Positions 24,526 to 33,979 of a stretch of 64,000 nt of DNA are shown piece after piece. A program made the translations under genes and the position numbers. The first letter of the stretch is position 1. Each line of letters starts with the position of its first letter. The DNA is taken from NCBI RefSeq assembly GCF_020905415.1, contig NZ_JAJJMP010000001.1, positions 3,111,501-3,175,500 of the forward strand, in the 5' to 3' direction. The DNA comes from Myroides oncorhynchi. GTDB lineage: Bacteria > Bacteroidota > Bacteroidia > Flavobacteriales > Flavobacteriaceae. The notes under the pieces are model-generated. The model saw nothing but the letters and a program-made list of their open reading frames with translations. It had not been told where the DNA came from and made no database searches.

Positions 24526-27213
24526 ATGAGTGTATCCATAGCTGAGATAGAGAATAGCCTAGAGAAGGTGTTTGCTAATGTAGATAAAGAAAGCTTTATC
24601 TATGAATTTATATTGAGTTTTGGCGTACCTAATTCGACGATAGAAAGGTTAAAAAAAGGCAAGTTTAACTTAGCGGATAATGCAGGGGAATTATTGTGGA
24701 AGAAGAAGGTGTTCTTTAAAGAAACAACGCAAGAAGGTTCTTTATATGAAGCTATAGATAGTCTGAAAAGAGAGGAACGCATTAAAAAAGGAGAATATCG
24801 CTTCGTGATATTGACTAACTATGTGCAATGGGTGGCTGTAGATATGAAAACAGGAGATACATTAGACTGCTCTTTTGAAGAATTACAGAAGTACTTTGAT
24901 TTCTTTTTGCCATTGGCAGGGATAGAGAAGGCACAGTACTTAGCAGAAAACCCAGCTGATGTAAAAGCAGCTGAGCGAATGGCTAAACTATACGATCAGA
25001 TTAATACAGATAACGACTTTCAGACAGAGGAAGAAATACATAGTTTGAATGTGTTCTTATCGCGTTTGTTGTTTTGCTTCTTTGCTGAGGATACAGGTAT
25101 CTTCACAGATCAGCAGTTTACGCATGCGATAGAGAGTTCTACTAATATAGATGCCTCTGATATTCAGGAGTATTTAACTGATTTATTTACTATTCTTAGT
25201 TTACCAGAATCACATAGGCCTGATAATAGAGTGTATCTACAGCAGTTTCCTTATGTAAATGGAGGATTGTTTAACAAGCCAGTACCAGTGCCTGTTATTT
25301 CTATCCGAGCGCGTAAACTAATTATAGACTGTGGACGTCTGGACTGGAAAGCGATTAACCCAGATATATTTGGGTCGATGATACAGGCGGTAGTGACTAC
25401 AGATAAACGCGGAGGATTAGGGATGCACTATACCAGTGTACCTAATATTATGAAGGTGATTAATCCGTTGTTCTTAGATGAGTTAAGAGAGCAGTGTGTA
25501 AGAGGTAAAGAGAGTAAGAAAGAGCTTAATGCCTTATTAGAGCGCTTACAGCACATCAAGATATTTGACCCTGCCTGTGGTAGTGGTAACTTCTTGATTA
25601 TTGCTTATAGAGAACTTCGCTTATTAGAAATAGATATCCTAAAAGAACTCGCTAAGCTTACAGGAAAAGTAGGTACAGGTACATTTGATTTAGGGAATGA
25701 ATATACCTCTGTGATAAGCTTAAATAACTTCTATGGAATAGAGATAGATGACTTCGCACATGAGATTGCTCGTTTATCACTGTGGCTTGCAGAACATCAA
25801 ATGAATCAATATTTTCATGTTGAATTTGGTTATTCTAAACCTGCACTTCCACTGAAGGATGCGGGTTGTATTGTTCATGCAAATGCCTGTCGTATTGACT
25901 GGGAAGAGGTATGCCCTAAAAGGAAAGGAGATGAGATTTATATCTTAGGAAACCCTCCTTATTTGGGTGCTCGTATGCAAAATGAAGAACAGAAAAAGGA
26001 TATGGAGATTGCTTTTAACAAACAGAGGGGAATTAATAATTTAGATTACATCTCTATTTGGTTTTATAAAGGAGCTAAATATATAGAGTCAAGTAATTCA
26101 CAATTGGCTTTTGTATCAACAAACTCAATTTGTCAAGGAGAACAGGTTTCTTTATTATGGCCATCAGTACTTAATAATATAGAGATAGGATTTGTTCATA
26201 CTTCTTTTAAATGGAGTAATAATGCTAAGGGTAATGCAGGAGTTACAGTTATTATATTGGGATTGCGAAACGTGAGTAAGGATGTAAAGTATATCTTTAA
26301 AAATAACATAAGACATGAAGTATCTAATATCAATGCTTATTTATTAGAGGCATCAAATGTTTTCGTTATACCTAAAACAAAAACATTGTCTAAATTATCT
26401 GAAATGTGTTTTGGTAATATGCCTAATGATGGTGGAGCTTTGCTTTTAACTAGAGAGGAAAAGAACGAAATAAAAATAGACACTAATGAAGCAATAATTA
26501 AGAGGTTTGTAGGTGCAGAAGAATTCATTAAGGGAATTGAGAAATATTGTTTTTGGTTTGATGAGGATAATTATAAAACGTATTTAGATGTTAAGTTAAT
26601 AAATGATCGCTTTACTAAAGTTTTTAATCATAGAGAAAAAAGTTCACGTCAAGCAACTAATAAGTTAAAGGATACTTTTTATGCTTTTGGAGAAATTAGA
26701 CATAGAAATGGAAACTCTATAATTATACCAAGACATTCTTCAGAAAATAGATTTTATATACCTATAGGTTACTTAGATGATAGTAGTATAATAGGGGATT
26801 CAGCCTTAACTATTTATGATGCTAAGCCATATATGTTAAGTATCTTACATTCTAAGATACACATGGTATGGGTAGATACTATAGGAGGGAAGTTAGAAAC
26901 ACGTTATCGTTATTCTGCGAAGCTATGTTACAACACCTTTCCGTTCCCTAAAATAACAAAGGCTAAAGAACAGGAATTAGAAGAGTGTGCATACCGTATC
27001 TTAGAGGTGAGAGAACGTTACCCAGAAAAGACTTTAGCGCAGCTATATGATCCAGAGAAGATGCCTGCGGATTTAAAAGAAGCGCATCAACAGAATGATA
27101 TGGCGGTAGAATCGTGCTATAGAGAGAAACCGTTTACCTCTGATGAAGAACGCTTAGAGTATCTGTTTAAGCTGTATGAGAAGATGATTAAAGACGAAAA
27201 GAATAAGAAATAG
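24526..27213 (+). CDS. MmeI-like N6-adenine DNA methyltransferase, nuclease motif apparently lost
   Basis: 895 residues. Methyltransferase motif I FDPACGSGNFL (347-357) and motif IV GNPPYLG (475-481) mark an N6-adenine enzyme of the MmeI/type IIL group, and the central YTSVPNIMKVINPLFLDEL spacer matches that group. MmeI itself has an N-terminal D-ExK nuclease. The equivalent region here (about 50-130) reads VFFKETTQEG and lacks the E-x-K, so it probably only methylates. The segment after residue about 490 up to 800, the target recognition part, is far more AT-rich than the two ends, which suggests exchange of specificity. It is the first gene of the island, 7 bases before the next. Confidence 0.85.
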   Translation: MSVSIAEIENSLEKVFANVDKESFIYEFILSFGVPNSTIERLKKGKFNLADNAGELLWKKKVFFKETTQEGSLYEAIDSLKREERIKKGEYRFVILTNYVQWVAVDMKTGDTLDCSFEELQKYFDFFLPLAGIEKAQYLAENPADVKAAERMAKLYDQINTDNDFQTEEEIHSLNVFLSRLLFCFFAEDTGIFTDQQFTHAIESSTNIDASDIQEYLTDLFTILSLPESHRPDNRVYLQQFPYVNGGLFNKPVPVPVISIRARKLIIDCGRLDWKAINPDIFGSMIQAVVTTDKRGGLGMHYTSVPNIMKVINPLFLDELREQCVRGKESKKELNALLERLQHIKIFDPACGSGNFLIIAYRELRLLEIDILKELAKLTGKVGTGTFDLGNEYTSVISLNNFYGIEIDDFAHEIARLSLWLAEHQMNQYFHVEFGYSKPALPLKDAGCIVHANACRIDWEEVCPKRKGDEIYILGNPPYLGARMQNEEQKKDMEIAFNKQRGINNLDYISIWFYKGAKYIESSNSQLAFVSTNSICQGEQVSLLWPSVLNNIEIGFVHTSFKWSNNAKGNAGVTVIILGLRNVSKDVKYIFKNNIRHEVSNINAYLLEASNVFVIPKTKTLSKLSEMCFGNMPNDGGALLLTREEKNEIKIDTNEAIIKRFVGAEEFIKGIEKYCFWFDEDNYKTYLDVKLINDRFTKVFNHREKSSRQATNKLKDTFYAFGEIRHRNGNSIIIPRHSSENRFYIPIGYLDDSSIIGDSALTIYDAKPYMLSILHSKIHMVWVDTIGGKLETRYRYSAKLCYNTFPFPKITKAKEQELEECAYRILEVRERYPEKTLAQLYDPEKMPADLKEAHQQNDMAVESCYREKPFTSDEERLEYLFKLYEKMIKDEKNKK

Positions 27214-27220
27214 TATTGAT

Positions 27221-28852
27221 ATGAATGAGGCATTTATAAAGCAACTGTTGTTAGATAACAATGAGAATGAGCTGTTTGAGTTAAAAAAAGCAGAATCAAC
27301 ATTTTCTAAAGATGAATTAGGGAAGTATTTTTCAGCATTGAGTAATGAGGCAAACTTAAATAAGAGAGAGTATGCTTATCTGCTATTTGGTATTAACGAT
27401 GATAAAGTTATTGTAGGAAGCAAGATATCAGATACTCAGTTAGATGAATTCAAATTAGAAGTATTTAAACAGACTTCTCCTCAATGTAGTTTTTCTGCAG
27501 TAGAACGTATTTGTATCGATGGTAAAGATGTTATTTTATTCGAGATACCGAAATGCTCTGCAGGACATCCTATGAGATGGAAGGGACATTGTTATGGTAG
27601 GAATGGTGAAAGTATAGGAGCCTTAGAAGAGTTTGAATATGAACGTATAAAAGGACAAGTAAGAACAGACTGGAGTAGTAAGATAGTTGCGGAAGCTACT
27701 ATGGCGGACCTTGATAAACAAGCTATTTTAATCGCGCGCGAAAATTTTAAAGTTAAAAATTCACGTGTTAGTAATGAAGTAGATAACTGGGATGATATTA
27801 CCTTCTTGAATAAAGCAAAGCTATTAATTAGTGGTCAAATAACTACTACAGCGTTGTTACTATTGGGGAAAAGTGAATCTACGCATTGGTTAACTCCTGC
27901 TATAAGTCAACTTACTTGGATATTAAAAGATGTTGATGGAATAGAGAAAGATTATGAGCATTTTAGTAGTCCTCTGTTGTTAACAGTAAGTGATGTTTTT
28001 AAAAAAATAAGAAACTTAAAATACAGATATATCCGTACTGATTCGTTATTTCCTGAGGAGGTAGAGCAGTATGATCCTTATATTATCCGTGAAGCGCTAA
28101 ATAACTGTATTGCGCATCAAGATTACTTATTGGGAGGGAAGATAGTAGTTACAGAAAGTGAAGATGGTTATTTATTGTTTTCTAATGCAGGAGATTTTTT
28201 ACCAGGTAGTATTGAGAAAGTCATTCAAGCAGATGCACCACAGCTTATTTACCGCAATAAGTTTTTGGTAGATGCGATGGTACAGTTAAATATGATAGAT
28301 ACTATAGGAAGTGGAATTAGAAAGATGTTTCGCATACAGAAGGATAAATACTTTCCTTTGCCTGATTACTCCATTGGCAATTCTTATGTAGAAGTTAAGG
28401 TAATGGGGAAGGTGTTAAATATGGATTATGCTCGAAAGCTGGCCAAAATAAAGAGTTTATCATTAGATAAAATTATACTATTAGATAAGGTAGCTAAAGG
28501 TTTATCATTAACAGAAGCTGAAATACACATATTAAGAGAGGATAAACTTATAGAAGGTCGAAAACCTAATCTTATTATATCTTCTACTGTTGCTAAGCAG
28601 ACTAATCAAAAAGGGGAGTATGTTAAACAAAAAGGCTTCGAAGATGAGACAATTGAGTTGGCTGTAGTAGATTATCTGAGAAAATTTAAACAAGCACAAA
28701 GGACTGAAATAGAGGAAGTGTTGTTTAAACATCTACCAAGTGTACTCACTTTAAAGCAAAAGAAGGATAAAATTAAGAATGTGCTTCAAAAACTAAAAAG
28801 GGATCAAAAAGTATCTTGCGAAAATAGATTGTGGTATTTAAAAAAGGAATAA
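27221..28852 (+). CDS. AlbA_2/Schlafen-type ATP-binding protein
   Basis: 543 residues. Residues 15-140 form an AlbA_2 (Schlafen-like) domain: NELFELKKAEST, EYAYLLFGIND, and HPMRWKGHCYGRNGES. Residues 287-375 form a GHKL-type ATPase (HATPase_c_4) with N-box EALNNCIAHQDY (291-302) and TIGSGIRKMF. The C-terminal 140 residues look like tandem winged helices with a linker. Such proteins are common near restriction genes and may regulate or sense nucleic acid; their role is not established. The start is 7 bases after the methyltransferase stop. The tandem array begins right after its stop codon. Confidence 0.82.
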   Translation: MNEAFIKQLLLDNNENELFELKKAESTFSKDELGKYFSALSNEANLNKREYAYLLFGINDDKVIVGSKISDTQLDEFKLEVFKQTSPQCSFSAVERICIDGKDVILFEIPKCSAGHPMRWKGHCYGRNGESIGALEEFEYERIKGQVRTDWSSKIVAEATMADLDKQAILIARENFKVKNSRVSNEVDNWDDITFLNKAKLLISGQITTTALLLLGKSESTHWLTPAISQLTWILKDVDGIEKDYEHFSSPLLLTVSDVFKKIRNLKYRYIRTDSLFPEEVEQYDPYIIREALNNCIAHQDYLLGGKIVVTESEDGYLLFSNAGDFLPGSIEKVIQADAPQLIYRNKFLVDAMVQLNMIDTIGSGIRKMFRIQKDKYFPLPDYSIGNSYVEVKVMGKVLNMDYARKLAKIKSLSLDKIILLDKVAKGLSLTEAEIHILREDKLIEGRKPNLIISSTVAKQTNQKGEYVKQKGFEDETIELAVVDYLRKFKQAQRTEIEEVLFKHLPSVLTLKQKKDKIKNVLQKLKRDQKVSCENRLWYLKKE

Positions 28853-28856
28853 TGCG

Positions 28857-29200
28857 TAGACGATAATACGTATAGGTTTAGACGATAATACGTATAGGTT
28901 TAGACGATAATACGTATAGGTTTAGACGATAATACGTATAGGTTTAGACGATAATACGTATAGGTTTAGACGATAATACGTATAGGTTTAGACGATAATA
29001 CGTATAGGTTTAGACGATAATACGTATAGGTTTAGACGAAAATGACGTATAGATTTAGACGAAAATGACGTATAGGTTTAGACGATAACGCGTATAGATT
29101 TAGACGATAACACGTATAGATTTAGACGATAACACGTATAGGTTTAGACGAAAATGACGTATAGATTTAGACGATAATACAGATAAGTTTAGACGATTAA
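28857..29200. repeat. 16-copy tandem array of a 22-23 bp unit
   Basis: The motif TTTAGACGA recurs 16 times (the first copy begins GTAGACGA) at intervals of 22 or 23 bases. The main unit is TTTAGACGATAATACGTATA followed by GG; the first nine copies are nearly identical, and later copies vary (AAAATGACGTAT, AACACGTAT, GATTT for GGTTT). The full unit contains the 8-base palindrome ATACGTAT. It is not a multiple of 3, carries no spacers, and fills the whole gap between the AlbA-type and KAP-type genes. Unlike a CRISPR, there is no unique sequence between repeats. It could be an array of protein-binding sites or a length-variable control region. Confidence 0.95.
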
Positions 29201-29217
29201 ATAAGAAATAAAACACG

Positions 29218-30795
29218 ATGACCAACCCTACTACCACTATAAAAATATCCAACGAGTCTATAATAGATGAGTTTAAAGAGCACCTTGACTTAGAGTTAAA
29301 CCAACGCATATTATTTACTGCTCCTTTTGGGGCAGGGAAGTCAACGTTTATTAATGACTTTGAAGATGAGCATAAAGATGGATATCGCTTTATAAGACTC
29401 TATCCGGTGAACTATGCTGTATCAGCTAATGAGGATATATTTGAGCTAATTAAGTTTGATATTCTGTATGAGCTGATGGCACATCATAATGAAGAGATAG
29501 CTTTAGTAAAAGAAGACTTTGACTTTTGGTTACGTATGTCAATGTTTATGCAGAATAAAGCAGATTTAATGCCTTTGTTTTTATTTGTTTTATCACAACA
29601 TGAAAAAATAGGTAAAAGTGCAGCAGTCTTTATTGGTGCTGTAGAAAAAATATTGACACCTCTTAAAAAAGGGTTTAAAGAATATAGTGAGCAAATTAAG
29701 ATAGATGTATTAGCAGATATTACGAAGTTTTTAAACTCTTTTAAAGATAAGAAAGGCAGTCCTTATGAAATGGATGCGACTTCACAGTTTATCTTTGACT
29801 TAGTTGATAGACTTAAAGGAGATGAGTTACCTGATCAAGAGGTGATAGAAGAAGATAAGAAGATAACAAATAAGACAGTATTAGTCATAGATGACTTAGA
29901 TCGTTTAGATCCTGACCATATCTTTAGGTTGTTTAATATCTTTTCTGCTCATACACATTCGATAACAGGAGAGAATAAGTTTGGTTTTGACAAGGTTGTT
30001 TTTGTCTGTGATATAGAGAATATTCGTAAGATCTATGCACATAAATATGGAGAAGGTGTTGACTTCTCTGGGTATATGGATAAGTTCTATTCTGTGAAGC
30101 CTTTTGAGTTTGACCATAAGGAGTATTTAACTGATCAATTGGAAGAGATTATTAAAAATTATAGATTCATAAATACAGATAGTGAATTTGTTAATAGTAA
30201 TGAATTTAAAAGAATTTTAATTGGGTCTTTGAAATTTTGTTTAAAAGAGAAAATATTAAACTTACGTAGTTTAAAACAAATAGGGGTAATGTCTTTTGAT
30301 TTAAGGCAAAGTAAGAATAGTAATTATCAGGGAATGGTATTACCAGGGGTTATTATTTTTACAATACTAAAAGAAATGATGGGTAGTATTTCAGTTTTAG
30401 AACAAGGTTTATTATTAGCGTTAAAAGGGACAGAAAAAGCTTACAGTGTTCTTCCTATGGGGAGATATAGTTATAATTACAAAAATGGTTTAACACCTAA
30501 AGAGTATAATGAGCTGATAAATACTTTTATGGTATATGAGGAAGAATTTTCGATAGATAATAAACAGTTTAATTTTAATACTGAACAAAGGAATTGTTAT
30601 GTTGAAGCTTTAGACGTTAGTGTTTATTATAGCAATAATTCCTATGGTTACTCTCATAAAATTTATATTCATGAAGTTTATGAAGGAGATTGTATAGATA
30701 TAATAGATAAGAGTGACATAAATAAAGTAGAGTTATCAATATCAAATTTAATGGTTAGAGCATTCAGTAATCTGAAGAATAAAGAGGAATTATAG
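29218..30795 (+). CDS. KAP-family P-loop NTPase
   Basis: 525 residues. Walker A APFGAGKST is at 35-43 and Walker B VLVIDDLDRLDPDHIF starts at 221, with the typical KAP insertion between them. LYPVNYAVSANEDIFELIKFD is characteristic of Bacteroidota members annotated as P-loop NTPase fold proteins. There is no obvious membrane helix pair, although residues 115-150 are fairly hydrophobic. KAP NTPases occur in phage-defence loci, where their action is mostly unknown. The ATG lies about 20 bases after the tandem array. The last 200 residues are encoded by notably AT-rich sequence. Confidence 0.82.
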   Translation: MTNPTTTIKISNESIIDEFKEHLDLELNQRILFTAPFGAGKSTFINDFEDEHKDGYRFIRLYPVNYAVSANEDIFELIKFDILYELMAHHNEEIALVKEDFDFWLRMSMFMQNKADLMPLFLFVLSQHEKIGKSAAVFIGAVEKILTPLKKGFKEYSEQIKIDVLADITKFLNSFKDKKGSPYEMDATSQFIFDLVDRLKGDELPDQEVIEEDKKITNKTVLVIDDLDRLDPDHIFRLFNIFSAHTHSITGENKFGFDKVVFVCDIENIRKIYAHKYGEGVDFSGYMDKFYSVKPFEFDHKEYLTDQLEEIIKNYRFINTDSEFVNSNEFKRILIGSLKFCLKEKILNLRSLKQIGVMSFDLRQSKNSNYQGMVLPGVIIFTILKEMMGSISVLEQGLLLALKGTEKAYSVLPMGRYSYNYKNGLTPKEYNELINTFMVYEEEFSIDNKQFNFNTEQRNCYVEALDVSVYYSNNSYGYSHKIYIHEVYEGDCIDIIDKSDINKVELSISNLMVRAFSNLKNKEEL

Positions 30796-30798
30796 GCT

Positions 30799-32730
30799 AT
30801 GGAAAACATTATACAAGTAACATACGGTCAGACAGGCCAATCTACGATGTCGAATACAATGGGGATGCGTGAGATGCAGCAGAAAGCATATCAGGCTCGC
30901 CTAAGTCAGCTATTATTAATTAAGGCACCGCCTGCCTCAGGTAAGTCACGTGCTTTAATGTTTATCGCATTAGATAAACTGATTAATCAAGGGATAAAGA
31001 AAGTAATCGTGGCAGTGCCTGAGCGCTCTATCGGTTCTTCTTTTGCTTATACAGATTTGGTCGCTCATGGTTTCTTTGCTAATTGGGAGCCTAATGATAA
31101 ATATAATCTATGTACCCCTGGTATGGATGACAGCAAGAGTAAGGTAGATGCTTTTGTCAACTTTATGAAAGGCGAAGAGAAAATCTTAATCTGTACTCAT
31201 GCTACGTTGCGTTTTGCCTATGAGCAGTTGCACGATGAAGACTTTGACAACTATCTGTTAGCGATAGATGAGTTTCACCATGTATCAGCCTCAGATGAGA
31301 ATATCTTAGGGAGTTTGTTACGCTCATTGATACGCAATTCTAAGGCACATATTGTGGCTATGACAGGGTCTTACTTTAGAGGAGATTCTCTACCTGTATT
31401 GATGCCTGAAGATGAAGCGAAGTTTACAAAGGTGACATATAACTATTACCAACAGCTGAACGGGTATAAGCATCTGAAGTCTTTAGGGATAGGGTATCAC
31501 TTCTATCAAGGGAGATATTATACGGCTATAGATCAGGTATTAGATACAGATAAGAAAACGATACTACATATTCCGAATGTGAACTCTAATGAGTCCACGA
31601 GAGAGAAATACGAAGAGGTTGACCGCATCTTAGATATTATTGGATCGGTAGTAGGAGTAGATGAGCATACTGCTGTTATCACTTTAAAACGCCACAAAGA
31701 CGGTAAGCTGATCAAGGTAGCAGACTTAGTAAATGACGATGCGAGACAGCGTGAGAAGATAGTGGCTTATCTCCGCAATATAAAAGAGGCAGAGGATATG
31801 GACTTGATTATTGCGTTGGGTATGGCTAAGGAGGGGTTTGACTGGCCTTATTGTGAGCATGCTTTAACAGTAGGGTACAGAGGATCGCTGACAGAGATTA
31901 TACAGATTATAGGGCGTGCTACTCGAGATAGTGAGGACAAGACTCACGCACAGTTTACTAATCTATTAGCTCAGCCAGACGCACAGAATGACGATGTAGT
32001 AGTGGCGGTAAATAATATGCTAAAGGCTATAACAGCTTCACTATTAATGGAACAGGTATTGGCTCCTAACTTTGATTTTAAGCCGAAGCGTGATGAACGC
32101 GACTTGGCTGAGCCAGGAACGATTAAGATTAAAGGATTTAAGGGAATCACTACTGCTAAGGTAAAGTCTATCGTAGAGGAGGATATTAATGATTTAAAAG
32201 CAGCTATTCTACAAGATAGAGATGTCTCTAAGGCTATAACAGGTAGTATAGATCCTGATGTTATCAATAAGGTATTAATCCCTAAAGTGATTAAGACACG
32301 CTATCCAGAGCTGGATATAGAGGAGTTAGAAGCGGTACGTCAGTATGTGGTTTCTGATTCTGTAGTAAAATCAGGAGAGATACAGGAAGTAGGGGGTAAA
32401 AAGTTTATCGTACTGGCGAAGCAATTTATCAATATAGATGAGATAAGTATTGACTTGATAGACAGTATTAATCCGTTTCAGAAAGCGTACGAGATATTGT
32501 CTAAATCGGTCACTATCCCTGTGCTTAAAATGATACAAGAGGTATTATTAGCGTCAAAAATAAAAATATCAGATGAAGAGGCTTTATTAACATGGCCTAA
32601 GATAGTAGCCTTCGTTGATGAGCATAAGCGTGAGCCTAATGTAGATTCTGATAATGCGTTAGAAGTGCGATTAGGAGAAGTATTGGTGTTTATTAGAGAT
32701 AAGAAACGTAAGGCGATGCAGAATGGATAA
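30799..32730 (+). CDS. DExH-box superfamily 2 helicase
   Basis: 643 residues. Motif I APPASGKS (43-50), motif II DEFH (157-160), motif III MTGSYF, and motif VI QIIGRATRD (369-377) mark a superfamily 2 helicase. The C-terminal 250 residues are helical and end in a module FVDEHKREPN ... RLGEVLVFIRDKKRK, which recurs in the next gene's product. It starts 4 bases after the NTPase stop and overlaps the GIY-YIG gene by 8 bases, so the two should be made together. It likely translocates on DNA to feed the nuclease, which is inference. Confidence 0.88.
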   Translation: MENIIQVTYGQTGQSTMSNTMGMREMQQKAYQARLSQLLLIKAPPASGKSRALMFIALDKLINQGIKKVIVAVPERSIGSSFAYTDLVAHGFFANWEPNDKYNLCTPGMDDSKSKVDAFVNFMKGEEKILICTHATLRFAYEQLHDEDFDNYLLAIDEFHHVSASDENILGSLLRSLIRNSKAHIVAMTGSYFRGDSLPVLMPEDEAKFTKVTYNYYQQLNGYKHLKSLGIGYHFYQGRYYTAIDQVLDTDKKTILHIPNVNSNESTREKYEEVDRILDIIGSVVGVDEHTAVITLKRHKDGKLIKVADLVNDDARQREKIVAYLRNIKEAEDMDLIIALGMAKEGFDWPYCEHALTVGYRGSLTEIIQIIGRATRDSEDKTHAQFTNLLAQPDAQNDDVVVAVNNMLKAITASLLMEQVLAPNFDFKPKRDERDLAEPGTIKIKGFKGITTAKVKSIVEEDINDLKAAILQDRDVSKAITGSIDPDVINKVLIPKVIKTRYPELDIEELEAVRQYVVSDSVVKSGEIQEVGGKKFIVLAKQFINIDEISIDLIDSINPFQKAYEILSKSVTIPVLKMIQEVLLASKIKISDEEALLTWPKIVAFVDEHKREPNVDSDNALEVRLGEVLVFIRDKKRKAMQNG

Positions 32731-33979
32731 GAAAGTATATACGTCGTATGATGATATTTTTAACGATGATGTCTTTAATCTATTAGATGTAAAGGCAAGC
32801 GTTAAAGCGTTAAGTGAGGACGAGCGTTTGATTAATTCGTTTCAAGAGATAAATGATTTCGTTCGTGAACATAACCGAGAACCTAACAAGGTGAAGGGAT
32901 TTAGTGAGCGTATGTTATATTCGAGATTAGAAGGATTTAGAAACAATATAGCACATCAGAAGAAGTTATCTGCTTTTGATGAGTTTAACTTGTTGCCAGA
33001 GCCACTGGATAATTTAGAAGGAGACTACAGTATCCAAGTAGAAAAACCTAAAGTAGTAGAGGTAAATTCCTTTGAAGATATATTAGCTACTGATGTGTTT
33101 AATTTACTTGGTGCAGATACAGAAGATCAATTAGGATTGTTTGAATTAAGTGATGCTTTACGTGAGCATAGAGATAGAGATAAGACTGACTTTGTGGCTA
33201 AGCGTCAGCCTTGTAAAGACTTTGAGCAGTATGAGGTTATGTTTAAGGCTGTACACGAAGAATTGAGAGAAGGGCGTAGAAAGTTAGTCGAGTTTACAGC
33301 AGGGAGTCAACAAAAGGGTGCTTTCTATGTACACAAGGGAGTGTTGTTTCTATTAGAGAGTTATGAACAGAGTCGGGAAGATTCATATAAAGAAGATGGT
33401 ACACGAGTGAGACGTGATGGGCGTACGCGTTGTATTTTTGAGAATGGTACAGAGTCTAAATTGCTTTGGCGTTCTGTAGAGAAGATGCTGTATGATGATG
33501 GACAAGCAGTAACGCATTTAGCAGAGAAAGCAAACTATGAGTTGCATCTGAATGCTAATTTAGTGAAGGAGGATGATGTTAGTACAGGACATCTCTATGT
33601 GTTGCAATCTAAGAGTATAGATCCTAAAATTAAGAATATACCTAATTTATTTAAAATAGGGTTCTCTACTACAGATGTAGAGACACGTATTAAGAATGCA
33701 AAGAACGAACCGACGTACTTAATGGCTGAGGTGCATTTGGTATTGAAAGTAGCTTGTTATAACATGAATCCGCATAAGTTTGAGCAGTTATTACACGCTT
33801 TCTTTGGTGAGATAGGTTTGGTTCTAGAAGTAGCTGATAAAGATGGTGTAGTGCATAAACCAAGAGAGTGGTTTAGCGTGCCATTAGATGTAGTAGAGCA
33901 AGTAATCGACTTGATTATTAGTGAAGAAATTGTGAATTATAAGTATGATAGTAAGAATCAAAAGATAATTAAAGGGTGA
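32723..33979 (+). CDS. GIY-YIG nuclease family protein (T5orf172/MUG113-like)
   Basis: 418 residues. The C-terminal domain (290-400) is a GIY-YIG nuclease: HLYVLQS (290-296), LFKIGFS (309-315), Arg322 in ETRIKNA, and metal-binding Glu354 in HKFEQLLHAFF. Residues 8-23 and 116-132 are an internal repeat (DDIFNDDVFNLL and EDILATDVFNLL). Residues 45-80 (FVREHNREPN ... RLEGFRNN) match the helicase C-terminus. Residues 165-265 form a conserved middle domain seen in relatives (DGRTRCIFENGTESKLLWRS). It overlaps the helicase gene by 8 bases and probably cuts DNA as its partner. Confidence 0.85.
   Translation: MDKKVYTSYDDIFNDDVFNLLDVKASVKALSEDERLINSFQEINDFVREHNREPNKVKGFSERMLYSRLEGFRNNIAHQKKLSAFDEFNLLPEPLDNLEGDYSIQVEKPKVVEVNSFEDILATDVFNLLGADTEDQLGLFELSDALREHRDRDKTDFVAKRQPCKDFEQYEVMFKAVHEELREGRRKLVEFTAGSQQKGAFYVHKGVLFLLESYEQSREDSYKEDGTRVRRDGRTRCIFENGTESKLLWRSVEKMLYDDGQAVTHLAEKANYELHLNANLVKEDDVSTGHLYVLQSKSIDPKIKNIPNLFKIGFSTTDVETRIKNAKNEPTYLMAEVHLVLKVACYNMNPHKFEQLLHAFFGEIGLVLEVADKDGVVHKPREWFSVPLDVVEQVIDLIISEEIVNYKYDSKNQKIIKG

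Noticed and set aside
24347-24529. 60-codon frame before the methyltransferase gene
   Set aside because: Overlaps the methyltransferase start, has irregular composition and no recognisable family; likely intergenic.
28857-29200. CRISPR array
   Set aside because: Repeats are directly adjacent with no unique spacers, and no cas genes are in the window.
29100-29309. Minus-strand 69-codon frame across the tandem array and the KAP gene start
   Set aside because: It is a by-product of reading the repeats and the reverse of the KAP gene; no promoter and no plausible protein.
24526-33979. DISARM, BREX or classical type I restriction-modification system
   Set aside because: I find a methyltransferase and a helicase but no DrmA/DrmB pair, PglZ, BrxC, HsdS or HsdR-like gene next to them.
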